A stretch of DNA of 64,000 nt, taken from the NCBI GenBank assembly GCA_026874595.1, contig CM049315.1, positions 77,784,401 through 77,848,400 of the forward strand. Reading direction: 5' to 3'. This DNA comes from Sipunculus nudus (Eukaryota; Annelida; Sipuncula; Golfingiida; Sipunculidae). Shown in pieces: positions 34,486 to 46,698 of the stretch. The first letter of the stretch is position 1, and each line of letters begins with the position of its first letter. Below the pieces are notes generated by a model. The model worked only from the letters and a program-made list of their open reading frames with translations. It was not told the DNA's origin and did not search any database. Made by a program: the position numbers and the translations under genes.

Positions 34486-34607
34486 GTAAACATATATACC
34501 GGGGTATGAATTGAGGACAGCCCCAACAAATAAATGTAAAAAATATTTATACATATCTTATTGAGACTGTTTTCCACTGAAAACCTATATTTTCTGTTTA
34601 CTTTCAG

Positions 34608-34677
34608 GATAAAAAAATGAGCCAACATTCCACATCTCAGTTAATATATCTCCCCAACCCCGGTAATAAGCCGGTCG
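34608..34677 (+). CDS. Candidate exon of an unidentified gene
   Basis: The acceptor is TGTTTACTTTCAG and the donor GTATAC. It enters in phase 0 and leaves in phase 1. It encodes DKKMSQHSTSQLIYLPNPG then NKPV. The phase agrees with the exons on both sides. Confidence 0.4.
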
Positions 34678-34972
34678 GTATACGGGGTTTATCAGCTTGT
34701 AAATATATAAATACAATATGCATTTTGAGAGCTCCCATGTATTACAAGACGTTTCATACTGGTCGTGCACGCTCCGAGGCGATACGTGGAGATAACAATA
34801 ATGCCTTGGTACATCCGAGTTTACAATAATATAATCACGGCAGGAAATAATCTTCAGAGACAAGTGAGTAAACGTTGATTCAACCGAATATAAACGAAGT
34901 CTCGTCTTAACAATGTTTAATAATGTCTCCAATACGGCGACAATAGTTCCTTATTTCATTGATTGGTTTTAG

Positions 34973-35031
34973 AATGGGAAACCACAGCGCACCAAAAATA
35001 TTGGCAATTATTTCAAACCCTTTTGATATAA
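34973..35031 (+). CDS. Candidate last exon of an unidentified gene
   Basis: The acceptor is GATTGGTTTTAG. In phase 1 it reads EWETTAHQKYWQLFQTLLI and TAA at 35,029-35,031. With the three exons before it, it gives a 126-residue open product across three introns with consistent phases. No family is recognised. Confidence 0.35.
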
Positions 35032-36588
35032 GGGGTGTCTATTTGGGACTCAAACGAACAAATGAAAGAACTATTGGTGTTCCGGCAGAGGAGTTCGATT
35101 GGCAGCTTTGTCCACTGAAACATTTGCGGTTTCCCCCGTGTGAGTTCAAATTGATAAGGAATGGTTAAAAGGCGTCGCGACTGGCAATGATCGACAAACG
35201 TAGCGGGCATTGCCTCAGAACGCCGGGCAGGGTTCCAAGCAAAAGCAGAGAATAGCGGTAACCCCGCAGAGACATCGATAGGAGCCGGGACAGTATTTCA
35301 TTTCATTTTGACGGCGTCTCATTTCCCGCTTAACTGCACACTGTTTCAGATCATTGCGTTGTAATTATCTAGTAACAGTTGTCCCCGCTCTCACTCCTTA
35401 CCGTCCGCCTGTTGTATCTCAGTTATTACGCCTGAACTCACTTGTCACGCCTAGCTCTCCAGTTTAACTCAAACCGTCACGCTCCACTTATCAAATAATC
35501 CTGACATTAGAAGATCGCTTTTGCATCACCTCATGAGGTTTTAGATCATTCACTTAATTATCAAGGATTTAGAAGGCCCCTTCGCTCAATAAGAACTATA
35601 AATATTAATTCTTTTAAAATTCATACTTAATTGGAAATACGAGAGACTGCAAAACCATTGAAAAAAGTATTCATGGTGTGTAAAAACATAATGTACATAT
35701 TATACCAATGACTTCTTTTCGAAATTGAACATGTTTTGGTAAACATTACATGAATTAAACAGTAGGCTACTTACTTTTACTTTTCTTGAGTATATTTTTT
35801 TCTTTTCTTTAAATTCCTACTCCCTTCTTGGAGTGGTCTATTTTTTAAACATATTTTCTGGAAATCAGTAACATATGCACATCGATGTGTGCTCGGGGCC
35901 CTGTTAAATTTCTAATGACTTTTTTTAATTTTTACATTTCACAAATGTTTCTAGCATAAGCTAATCACTAGTTTTGAATTAATTCATATTGATATCGACA
36001 AGGTCCTGTTTGATGAGAGTTTGACCATCCAAATGTGTACTGACAGAAACCCCTATCCACCTAAAAATGTCTTGAACGAAAGGGACATCCGATCAAATTG
36101 TCTGGACAACTTTTGCCCCCTTATGACAAACAGGACAAAATTAAGCTGTCAACAATTTCAAAATATATGAGTTGATGGAATTGTCTCTGTATTGAAATTA
36201 AAAAGTATTTTTTATCCCCCTCCCCCCCCCCCCCCCCCTTAAAAAATGGAGACAAAAGCTACATTGTTCCAAACCCCTGGAAAGGTAATTGGGGCATATA
36301 AGCCTTACCCACGCCTATCCCTAAAAAAGGCCTTGAATGTTAATTGGAAGTGCATGACCTCAGTCCTGCCAATCAAACCTACGGAAGTCCATGCTAACCC
36401 GTTTTTTTTTTCTAATTGATTTATCATATTACACTTTTGCTTTGACAATATATTTTTACCGTTTTATCATTAGCCGAGTCCATTTGAGATTTACAATTAA
36501 AGTTTGTCGGGGCTTCCGTCACTCCCCTTTCCACAATGAATTGTAGTCAACTACAGAGAAAATCAGATGTGACAAAAATTCATCATTT
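35032..36588. other. No gene recognised
   Basis: It contains a poly-C tract (about 36,222-36,238) and AT-rich DNA. Open frames overlapping 34,959-35,210 are shadows of the candidate exon region. Confidence 0.4.
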
Positions 36589-36592
36589 CAAT

Positions 36593-37418
36593 TGTTACGG
36601 AACCTAATAACAACGGAGCACGTAATCGCGACGAGCAGCACAAATTTTGTTACGGAGATAAAAATAAATCAGATTCCGCAACTCTAGGCAGCGTGAAATG
36701 TCTAGGGAAATGAACAAAGAAGTCAATGGTTTTTTTGTCAACAAATAATTATAATTTCTTCGTAGAACAATCTTATCATTTCAATACACTTAATCAATAC
36801 AATTACACCGTATAACCACAATAAAAATGTACAGTACCAGAGTGTCCGGATCCTAGGCTTTGATTTCTGGATACCACTACTGTCACAGCTCAACAAGAGT
36901 CCTTAAACACAAATATTCAAAATGAACAGTCCATGTAAATCTTCTCAGAGAAAAGTCCGATTAAATCTTGAAAACTATCTGTTGTAATCCAAAAGTGAAG
37001 TTTTGATAATTATCTCACAGGCAAACTAAAGATAATCCGTATAAAATATGTTACAAAGTCCGAGAATATCTTTAAATTCTGCAATTATCGGAAAGGTCCC
37101 AAAACTGACGAGAGAGCCACACTCTTTCGTGTCCGTGTATTTTTCTCCCTCCCGGCTCTAAACACAGCCCCTATTTATAAAATTTTCACCCAAAGCCAAG
37201 AAACTTCTATTTCACGAAAAAAACAAAGAATACAACAATACACACGCGCCCATAGCGCACGAACAGACCCGAAAATTCTAGACGAGCGCTGGGTCTTTAC
37301 ACCCCGCGAGGGTTTTAACCAGTACGGTTCCATAGCAACGCCCAGGGCGAAACAATGCCTACGACCTGCGCATAACAAAACATATACATGTAAAACTATA
37401 AAACAGATACATGTACCA
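36593..37418 (-). mobile_element. Solo LTR, reverse orientation, with 4-bp target duplication
   Basis: Read on the minus strand it begins TGGTACATGTATCTG and ends TTAGGTTCCGTAACA. CAAT flanks it on both sides (36,589-36,592 and 37,419-37,422). It aligns throughout with 61,720-62,519. Minus-strand promoter features include a TATAAATA box (complement of 37,172-37,179) followed by GGGGCTGTG. No internal coding region is present, so it is a solo LTR left by recombination. The 4-bp duplication fits a Ty3/Gypsy-type integrase. The 87-codon minus frame here is non-coding LTR sequence. Confidence 0.88.
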
Positions 37419-37422
37419 CAAT

Positions 37423-40400
37423 GAAGTGTCAATAGCAAACCTCCTAGGCATCAATCCTTACTAGTGCACTTTGATTTCCACCGCACATAGAAGGCAATAG
37501 AAAGTTCCATTTTACAAATTAGTAATTTAAAATTTCGTTAGTAAAAGATACCCGTCATATCCTTTTTAAGGTCATTTTATTTTCTTACGAACTCGTGTTT
37601 AATATAAACTAGCTGCTCCCGTGGAAAATCCACGGCTCTATCTGTAGTATATTTTTGTAATGAGCTGTTAGGAACTAAACGACGCATATTTTAATCCCAA
37701 GGTTTTTGCAGGAACGTTTGTCATGTGTGTCAATTATAGGATATAAAGATTACTTCTGCTAGAACTTCAGGTACACCCTCCCCCATAATATCAACATAGA
37801 AAGAAACATTATTCTATTCCAGAAATCACACAAAAAATAAATTTTGGAAAGAGACGTGAGGCATATACAGGGTGTACGAATTTTTAAGTAAGAAGTTTTT
37901 TTTCCCAATAAACAACTTTGGTCTGACAGCTTCATTGCTTGGGAAATATCGTAGATATAACGATTGTATAAAGAAGTATTCTACCGTGATATTATATGAA
38001 AGATGCTTTGTATTAGGTAAATCTCCGGCGACATCGTGAAACACGATGTTTATTCAGTGTAGTCAGTTGAGGGTAAAGTCTAAGGCATGTTATCAGACAC
38101 GTGTTATTTGTATACACATGCATATGTCGTTGAAGTCTCTTGTATGCGAAACGTATAGCTGCCAATATGAAAAAGATAGGCCCAGAAAAAAATATTCCAA
38201 CAGTATTAATTTTTTGGTTTAAGAACTGTAAATTGTCATGGAATAAGTAGGTCTGATGCAAAATTGACAACTCTCCCAGATAAAAAGAAAGCAGGTTGAC
38301 ATATTTCGATGAAAGCATTTAGCAAAGAAACCACTTCAGCCTTGGTTCGTTGCATTGTCTTTAAGCAAATGAACGCACAATGTAATATACAGATTTTGCT
38401 GAAAATTTGTAGAAGGGTAATGTAAAACTGCATCCGTTATCCAGTACATTTTTGGAGGTAATCGGAATCACCATAATTTATTTTTTCCTTAAAGGGGCCC
38501 AATCACCTATAAAGCATGTTGAGTTAACACGAAAAATAGCTTCTTCCCTTTAAAACAAATCTGTACCTGCCACAATATTACCCTGAAACCGTCTGCTTTT
38601 TCCTGTAAACAAATGTTAAAAACAGTGGACCGGGCGTGATGACAGCTGCCAACATAAACACAGCGCGTGGGGCAGTGTGCATCGCTGAGCCTAAACACGT
38701 GTCAATCGGGAGATGCCCGGTCTGACTTGGCCAATAAAATGCAATACATGTTTCTGCTGGCTGAAACACAGCGTGTTGCCCCTCTAAATCTGACCACCGG
38801 TCACGCGGTCTTGTTATGGTAAACAGACTGTTTATCAACACGCAGAGCCATAACATGGTGTTAAACAGCCGTATGCGAGAAAATGAGACCGTGTGCTGGG
38901 ATTTTTTTTGCTGGGAAACATTTTTATAGAGCAAAACTGAACTGATAGTATGAAAGAATAGGCATAATTTAGCTCCTGATTATGTCTTTTTAAGTGCCAT
39001 AATCACAATACCACAATGGAATAAATGTAAGTGGCTATTCCTTTGTCCCCGAGTAGAAGCCGCCGATTCGTATGCAGTTGTTCTGCCACTCGCCTGGTGA
39101 ACCCGTGTTTCTGAACCAAGACAATGTTTTACATGAAACGTGCACGTATGAACAAACGACTGATTAGTTGATTCTGGCGGGAGTTTCAAAGTCCCCAAGA
39201 GATTGAGGACCCTTAGAAGTGTGTGCAAATCCCTCCCCCCCCCCCCCCCCCCCCCGGCTTCTTTTTGAAAAAAAAAACTTTTTTCAAACAACCCGTAAAT
39301 CAGCCAAAATAAAACAAACTTGTCCTAGAAGAGCACACCACCGATACGTCTGCCGAATTTGGAGAGTCAAATCAGAACGGAAGCAGGTAAACCGTGGTCT
39401 AGAAAAAACCCAACTCCGTATTAATTACATAGATTTTGTGAAGGTTGTCATGATTTCCACTGTAATGGCAAAAACGTGACGTCATGGTGATGCATTGTGG
39501 GACCGAAAAGGTTTTAAACTAAAATTAAAGTAGCGTCAGAAATTTATTTTAATTCTGCTCGTGGATCAGTTTATTTAAAAATGTAAATACAATGTAAAAT
39601 AAACTTAATCAAATAAGCATCTGACTCTCTGAATTTCAAATTTTTATCCACTTACGCTCTTACATGCAATATGGCAGTTTCTAAATAATATTTGAGTTTT
39701 CCGATTATTTTCGATTTTAGATAAAAAAAAACTGCTAAAAGGCTTAAATATTTATGAAATTCAGTTCATCCATTTTAAATAAATACATTATCAGTGCTGA
39801 AAGGATGCCTGATCTGTTATGCTTATGAAAAAAAAACACAAAAAATAGAAACTTATTTATGTCAGTTTTGAAAAGATATTTGGAAAATTCTATGTTGTTG
39901 AAGGGTCATGCAGAATTACAAAATAAATATAAGCAAAACATCAACTCCCGAGGGCACATGTTCAATGTCCACAAACAATATTTTGTTATTACCACTTGTG
40001 GTTTCTACTTAATACCCATTTTCCATAAAAGGTTTTAAGTTTTTGGACAGATAAAAATCATGATATGAAAAGAAGTATTTGGTCACAGAAACAAGAGACA
40101 GATCAAGCCTAATGGCCACCTTATATAAATCTTTTCCATGTCGTTTCTTTGTCTGCGTATGCTTTCTCGGTAACTTGGAAATACCACTAACTGATAAAAG
40201 CTTACTCGTTCGTTACTTGATATTTTTACTAACGTTTTATGTTTTACTGGTAAAATATAAACGCATATTGTTAACCTGTCGTAAATAACATATTCAAATT
40301 TTACATTATCCTAAAAGCTTTAACGTTAATAAAACGATAGGATGTTTAGAGTGCATCAGATGCACAATTCATGCTAGAATTAGGTTGCTGCTTATATACA

Positions 40401-41139
40401 TTTTACACCAGAGGAGTTTAAGTAAATTCGAACACTGTAACCTGAGAACTAATTGGAAGAAAAAATTATAATACTAATACTTCTCTGACTTTTTCCTCTG
40501 TCTCTCAAAAGTAACCGTTGCATCAGATATTTATCAGATGACAGGTGTCTTCATATTCCTCCTGGCTACTATTGTCTCCTATGACGCGTTATATAAGTGC
40601 TAGGATAAATAAAAAGATTTTCAAGTATATAGGATTAAGCCGTTGACACTAGAGACCGATGGCTGAAGACAGAGTTCACTTTGTTCATTTCGTTGAATAT
40701 ACCGTCAAAATATATGGAAATCTAATCCGAAACCTATATCCCGCCAATAGGAATGTTGCCATGAATCAGATGATATTATAAGAAATAATAAATCATTTTT
40801 ACACTATGTCCATCAAATCTGTTAGACCGTCATACGAATTGATCTGCTACCAGAATTAGTGATTAATTCAAACGTCAGATCAGTTAACTGGGTGTTTAGT
40901 CCAGAATAACTGTTTTTATTCTTATCTTTCTCTGTCATTTTGAGGTTAGGAACTATTTAATTCTACATAAACCCATCGCAATTTGTCCTGAGCAACGTTT
41001 ATGTTCAGTACTGAATTTACTGCTTCCCAGGCATTCTCTCTAACAGCAATTTATCTTCAAGGGTCGGGGGGGGGGGGGGTGACTAGCAGATGTACGAGGG
41101 AGCTTTTCATTCACATCTTTTAATGTTGGACCATCAAAT

Positions 41140-41145
<6 letters not shown>
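37423..41145. other. No gene recognised
   Basis: A CCGTGGAAAATCCACGG palindrome lies near 37,619, and a long C-tract at about 39,235-39,255. A GC-balanced, non-repetitive stretch at 38,560-38,900 has a 118-codon minus-strand open frame but no motif. I judge it more likely to be non-coding. A poly-G tract lies at 41,066-41,078. Confidence 0.35.

Positions 41146-41198
<53 letters not shown>
41146..41198. repeat. (TA)n microsatellite
   Basis: A run of TA dinucleotides. Confidence 0.95.
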
Positions 41199-41200
<2 letters not shown>

Positions 41201-41879
41201 CAAATCAAATATAACAAAAATATAACAGTTCAAATATAACAGTTAAGTTAAAGTTTTTAACGTATTATGTTTCCAAAAAAGATTAATCCTAAACCAGGCA
41301 GAGTTAATTAATATGTTAATCAATAGTAAACTCAGAAATGAAAAATTGAACCAGGAATCTAAATCGTGCGTAGTGTGACACCCCAAAGACCCGACATTGT
41401 CGGTGTCCGGGTGCAATATCGATGTTACATCATGCAAGCTCTCCTGCAATCAGGGCTTTCTTCTTCCTATCTTAAAGAAGACATAAGCCTAGACCTTGGT
41501 ATGACAGAAGCTGAAATCGGCCGATTGTTTTTTTAAGCAAACATCACAGGTAACAAACATATATCATACATCATACATAGGGAGACAGATTACAGTTACA
41601 GTTCAGTTATACAGTGGCAAAGGAATCAAACAACAGAACATACATAGTTACTAAAGAGAATTAATACATACAAGACACTTGTATAGAAGGCTATCAATTT
41701 ATCATTAGGTCGATGCGAAAAGAGAGTATACTATTAAGTATTCTGAAATAAAACAAAGTACGTTAGACCATTTTCCATAATGTTTACTGAGTTGCTATTT
41801 TTGTTTAATTAAATATATTTTATTTATGAATGATGTGAAGCCCTGGAGTGTTTTTTTTTTCTTGTAACATCTACAGTTG

Positions 41880-42960
41880 TATATATATATTATAGCTAAA
41901 GAAAGCATATTCAGCCATGAAAACTCCCTTTTCCCAAGAAGAAAATAGCTGGTCTATTGGCGAATTTACTCTACATAGCTATCGGGATCTCTGTCCGTAA
42001 TATGACAGTAAAAGGGCATTCCCAAAAAATGTGATTTAGGGTTTCATCTACTTCATCACAAAAAGTTCATTTACTTGTTTCAATAATATGCAATTTATAA
42101 AGGAAAGTATTCAAAGTAAGCCCTCTGTGTAATATATTATATTGAAACATGCGTAGTTTGGAAGATATTTTAGTTTTATACAGCTTAGAAAATCCTTGAT
42201 AAAAACTTTCTTCTGATGTACTTAAATCAATTAACCATTTCTGTATTGCCTTTTTGGTGCAATTATGGGTTTATCAATAATATTATAATATATCTGTTTT
42301 GTGCTTTTCGGGGTATTTAGAAAAGCATTTATTTTGAAATTTAATTTTATTGGTGTAGGCGTAGGTTGTTCTACCTCCTTTACAATCTGTCTCCATCTTT
42401 GTGGTATCCCTTTTAATAAATTAGCGTATTCAAGGAAATTAAATAATATTTTGCTTGAGTATGTTTTATTAGGCCATTTATATATATTATCCCATTATTG
42501 TAGAACTATTGTAGTACTGTTTTGTATTTTTATATGTTAGAATTGAACCATATGCATTGCGACATTATGTCTTCAAAAGTGTCGGGATGATTAAAAATAT
42601 CGCTACACCAATGATTCATGATCTCCTCCCAAAAGGGGTCTTTATAAAGCATTATATCTGTTACATTTTCTTTTACCAAGTTACAGCTGAATGAGTATTC
42701 TCCAAGTTTAAAACAATTCTAAGACTAATTTCTTCCTGCATTTTGGGAGATTTTTTAACAAGCGCTGCACCCATATTAATCTTAATACTGCAATTTTTGA
42801 GGAAATATAAAAATATGTTTAGGTCCCCCTTTTCAACAGATGCAATTAATGTTTGTTTTTTAATTAAATCTGAGCGTTTATCCCATATGATTTAATATAT
42901 ACGAGTTTCGATTTCAATTTTCGGCAAATTGTCAGGCAAACATTCAAGAAACCATTAGAT
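41880..42960 (-). pseudogene. Decayed L1/Tx1-like LINE, C-terminal part of ORF2
   Basis: On the minus strand, 42,220 down to about 41,990 encodes KLRMFQYNILHRGLTLNT, then CDEVDETLNHIFWEC, the C-x-x-ET-x-x-H-x-FW-x-C signature found after the reverse transcriptase in many LINE ORF2 proteins. A TGA (complement of 42,067-42,069) interrupts it just before the motif. Further upstream on that strand (to about 42,900) WDKRSDLIKKQTLIASVEKGG resembles the preceding conserved KGGL region. Frameshifts and stops show it is dead. The clade name is inference from the motif. Confidence 0.75.
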
Positions 42961-43319
42961 CAAGTACAATAAAAGCTAAGGACCATTTGAGCTAATTTGT
43001 AAACTAAACTGGATGTAATAAATATTCCAACCTGTTTATGCGACCACCTTTAAATGCGAGCAACTAGTTTTTACGAGCACTGGATAACAGTTCCTTTTAA
43101 AACAGTTATATTACGCAGTGTGAAACTGTTTTACGGGCAGTTTTTCCCGACCAATCATATAGATTTATTGTTGATAACTTTCCTAAAGCGGGCACTTGAT
43201 GTAGTGCGGGCTTAGACGAGCGAAGGCCGATCGCGGAATATCAGGGCGATATCGCTTCCTGAATTACGGCATGATATTAAGGAAATGACACAGTCTGCAG
43301 AATTAGGTCAGTCACCCTG

Positions 43320-43908
43320 TTTCGACCTGGACTCTCTCTTGACATGTTCAATGATGGGCTTAGACATGCTCTTGACCGCTGTGCACCGTATGTCACTAGA
43401 CTGGTGAGAGATCGACCTTCGGCCCCTCGATTGTCTGACGACTTCAGACTTGCCCGCCGTAAACGGAGAGGAGCGGAAAGACGCTGGCGACGGTCAGGTC
43501 TATTTGTCCATTGTGAAGTCTTCGTCAGAGAGAATTCTACATGGACAAGACTGACTCCAGTTCGTCATCGTCATAAAATAGCTGTTTCTGGTGAGCTGTA
43601 GGGCAAGTTCCCGGATAACACCCCTTTCAACTGATATACCTCACTTTGACCTTCCGAAACGATTCAGTGACTTCCGCTTTGCAAAAAAATTGAACGCATC
43701 CGTAATGAACTTAACTCTTAAGTATGTGAACCTCCTAATTGTGAGGTCTATGATGTCTCCTCCTTGCCCTGTTTTGCACCAGGAACCGATCAAAAAGTAC
43801 ATGAAATAATAATGTCATCGCCAACAAAATATATTTGATCCCATTCCCACTGCCCTGTTTAAGCATAGATAACGATGACCTTGTTTCATTGATAACATTA
43901 TTTATAAA

Positions 43909-43970
<62 letters not shown>

Positions 43971-44330
43971 GATACAGTCTCATCTCAGTTTTATGACGTT
44001 GCGTGACCTCAATTTTTAAGAAGCCGGGATTAGACCCAAATGATCTTGAACATTTAAGGAAAGTGTCAATCCGTTCTTTCGTTTATAAAATCCTTGAGAA
44101 GTGTGTGTTAAAGAGGTTACAATGTTATTTTTTATGAAAACAGTTAAATCGACATGCGACTTGACGTATTGGAATAGTTGATGCTTTTATAGGAAGTAGA
44201 ACTGACTATTTAACGTCTGCAAATTCCTTCCCTCGGAAATACCTGAGCACCATAGGAATTTTAAATGATTTCTTGTATTATTGCCCATTGATTGCAAACG
44301 AGCCTGCCTGCCTTTTGAATTCTTTGTATA
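43320..44330 (+). pseudogene. Decayed CR1/L2-like LINE, endonuclease-RT linker and RT start
   Basis: Three plus-strand segments in different frames match successive parts of one LINE ORF2. First is the linker, with NDGLRHALDRCAPYVTR and RLARRKRRGAERRWRRSGL (43,344-43,520). Next is STDIPHFDLPKRFSDFRFAKK (from about 43,618). Last is KKPGLDPNDLEHLR then SFVYKILEKCVLKRLQCY, the start of the reverse transcriptase (44,016-44,130). A (CT)n microsatellite has expanded between the second and third. Frameshifts and stops make it non-functional. Confidence 0.8.
43911..43969. repeat. (CT)n microsatellite inside the CR1-like LINE
   Basis: A pure CT run. The Arg-Glu minus-strand frame across it is an artefact. 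Confidence 0.95.
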
Positions 44331-45966
44331 CCTAGGTACAGGCAAGCGTTATATCTTGGTTTAACGTAGAGTGCAGGGTGGGGATCGTAACATAATTTAA
44401 ACCATTTTTAAAGAAGGAAAAGATGGCGCTCGAGCGCCGTAGTTTAGGAAGTCAGGGACCCCCGCCCTAGGCGCTCCTTCGGCAAAGCAATGACACAGAT
44501 GATACCTAATTGAATGTTTAATTATTATCTATTTACTATTAGGCCTAAAATTTAGGAGAAAATCAGAGGAGATAGAGATGAAAAACTAAGGTTTTAAAAA
44601 TAGCTAAGGTTTATAAATACTAAACTGAGTGCAAGGTAAGATCAAGCTGACTTGAAAAGCCTGCTTGCTCAGTGGATGTGATGTTAGTCTCTTTCTACAA
44701 AGGATGTGGTAGGATTATGTCTAGAGGAGAAACGAATTTATTTTATCTATGGTACAGATATAAAATCAGCAATCTGTGAATTAAAGGGACATCATGACAT
44801 GAGCAACACTATCTGAAAATGGCAACAATAACCAACAATCTCCGGATAACCTTATCAATCTCCAAAAATCAGGTCAATATTACATAATTTTTAAAAATTA
44901 TGGACCAAAGCATTAATTAGATACCTTATCAAAATATAAAGAAATATAATTTTTTGTCTTAACATGATAACTGCTATAGTTGGAGATTTTTTTCAAGTTA
45001 ACAACTATTTAATCAAGATTTAATTGTATGAAAGAAATTAGATCAACTTTTTGTAAATTCTTAAAATTATTAACATAAGTGTATAATTTGTAACTTAAAT
45101 TTTGCCCAACCATGGCACATTTTATTCTAGTAAGCACTGCTGATTTGATTTTCACAGCATATACACATAAGGATTTAATCGGTTAAAATATGAAATTTGA
45201 AATCAAAGCTCACAAACAAGGCGAGGTAAAATTTGACTTGGGGGGGTCTATTGTATTCACTTGTATTGCCAAGATCCACTTGCATTGTCAATAATCCCGC
45301 CCCCCCCCCCCCCCCCCCAGCTGTCGGAGGTGCACAGTTATTCTCAAATCACTCCCATTACCCCCACAGCAATATACATAAAGTCTAAGGGAATAATTGT
45401 TATTGCTTGAACTATATTTCCAAAACTGAAATGCTGTTTTATCTCCAATGTAATCTACAAGATGCCATGTTGTGGTATTGTGGCTCTTAATTCCTTTTGA
45501 ATAATTTCGAAATAAGATTAAATCCATCAGTTTGCATAATGTGATGTTATATGAGCAAAATTAGCGATAAATGATGATATTTAGAATTTCGACTTGACTT
45601 ATATATGTATATCCAAATATATATGATATTTAAAATGTATGAAAATTATAAACTTAAAAAAATGATAAAATAAAAAGTGAGGAACTAATGCAAACTTTTG
45701 TTCATCAATTTCCTGCCCAAGGAGAATGGGAAATAATGTGATCAGATTCGTTCGTCTACCTGTCTGTCTGTTGATTTATAAATATTCAGTAATTATGCAT
45801 CTACTGTTTTTCCTGTACGAACTGTTGAATTAAGTTTCATATCCCATATGTAAATGCAGAGATGTTGAAACTCCCGCTATTCAGCACCTCAAAATCCCTC
45901 CCCAACCATAAGTCCTTGCACCTGTGGACTGGGGACGTTAATTATAAGGCAACTGTATAAAATGGT
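44331..45966. other. No gene recognised
   Basis: A short GC-rich palindrome (GGCGCTCGAGCGCC) lies near 44,424 and a poly-C tract at 45,300-45,318. Otherwise AT-rich DNA without recognisable coding content. Confidence 0.4.
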
Positions 45967-46227
45967 ATGAAAAAAATGGATTTAATTGAACAAACGTTCC
46001 AACTACTGAGCTGTCAACAACTTATCAACACGTCAACCACAGATCATGGAAATGGTATAGATCTCATGTTTACAAATCGCTCACATGCTCCAGTTTCACC
46101 ATTAGAAAACACATGGTCAGATCACAAAGTATTATTTGCAACAATTTTTTTACTTATCAGTTCAGATCAATCATATCAACCAATATCTAGCTTATACTAC
46201 CTTTCCGCTCAGACGTTATCTTTATAA
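45967..46227 (+). pseudogene. APE-type endonuclease C-terminal fragment of a mobile element
   Basis: The 86-codon frame contains TTDHGNGIDLMFTNR and LENTWSDHKVLFATI. The pattern TTD-x3-ID-L-x-FTN followed by W-SDHK is the C-terminal catalytic part (SDH) of APE-like endonucleases carried by LINEs and by Helitron2-type elements. The frame starts mid-domain and stops soon after the motif. The stop soon after SDHK would fit the C-terminal placement in Helitron2, but I cannot decide between the two. Confidence 0.6.
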
Positions 46228-46698
46228 GTTTATATTTTAGGTTTTTTTTAATCACCATATCAATAAAATCATGTAGATATGTAATGAGCACATGTTAAAT
46301 CAGACGTCATCTTGTCCATTCTTATCACAAAGTGTCTGTTGTCAGTTACGCACAGGGTTTCCAGCAGTCAACTCGGATAAAAAATCTCTGACTTTTAAAT
46401 TTAAACTTTATTTATTTAATATAGCGCCTACTTTTATAAATATTTTTATTCAGTGGCGCTTTACAAAAGTACTAAATTATATTATGACACAAGAGTTAAA
46501 ATTTAATAAAAATCTAAGTCGAAAAAAGTTACTTTTCAATTTTCTTTTAAAGTCATCAATGTTTTCGCTTCATTTAACATCATTAGAAAGTTCAATCCAA
46601 AGAGATCGTCCAAATGTTGAAAATGCCCGATCAGCAAACGTTTTGTTAGACTATTCCCGGACTTTCAGGTGGTTTTCTTGGAAAAAACAAAGCTACCT
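46228..46698. repeat. Probable dispersed repeat with TAGCGCC ... GGCGCTTTACAA
   Basis: A TTTATTTAATATAGCGCC motif followed by CAGTGGCGCTTTACAAAAG, then a segment with ATTAGAAAGTTCAATCCAAAG, is of a kind widespread in invertebrate repeat tails. The 136-codon open frame over it has a Phe/Lys/Leu-rich translation and no motif, so it is not called as a gene. Confidence 0.4.

Noticed and set aside
37175-37438. 87-codon minus-strand open frame
   Set aside because: It lies within the promoter half of a solo LTR and is not conserved as a frame in the LTR copy at 61,720.
38578-38934. 118-codon minus-strand open frame
   Set aside because: The composition is balanced, but no motif, plausible splice sites or signal were found. 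It was left as unannotated, possibly regulatory DNA.
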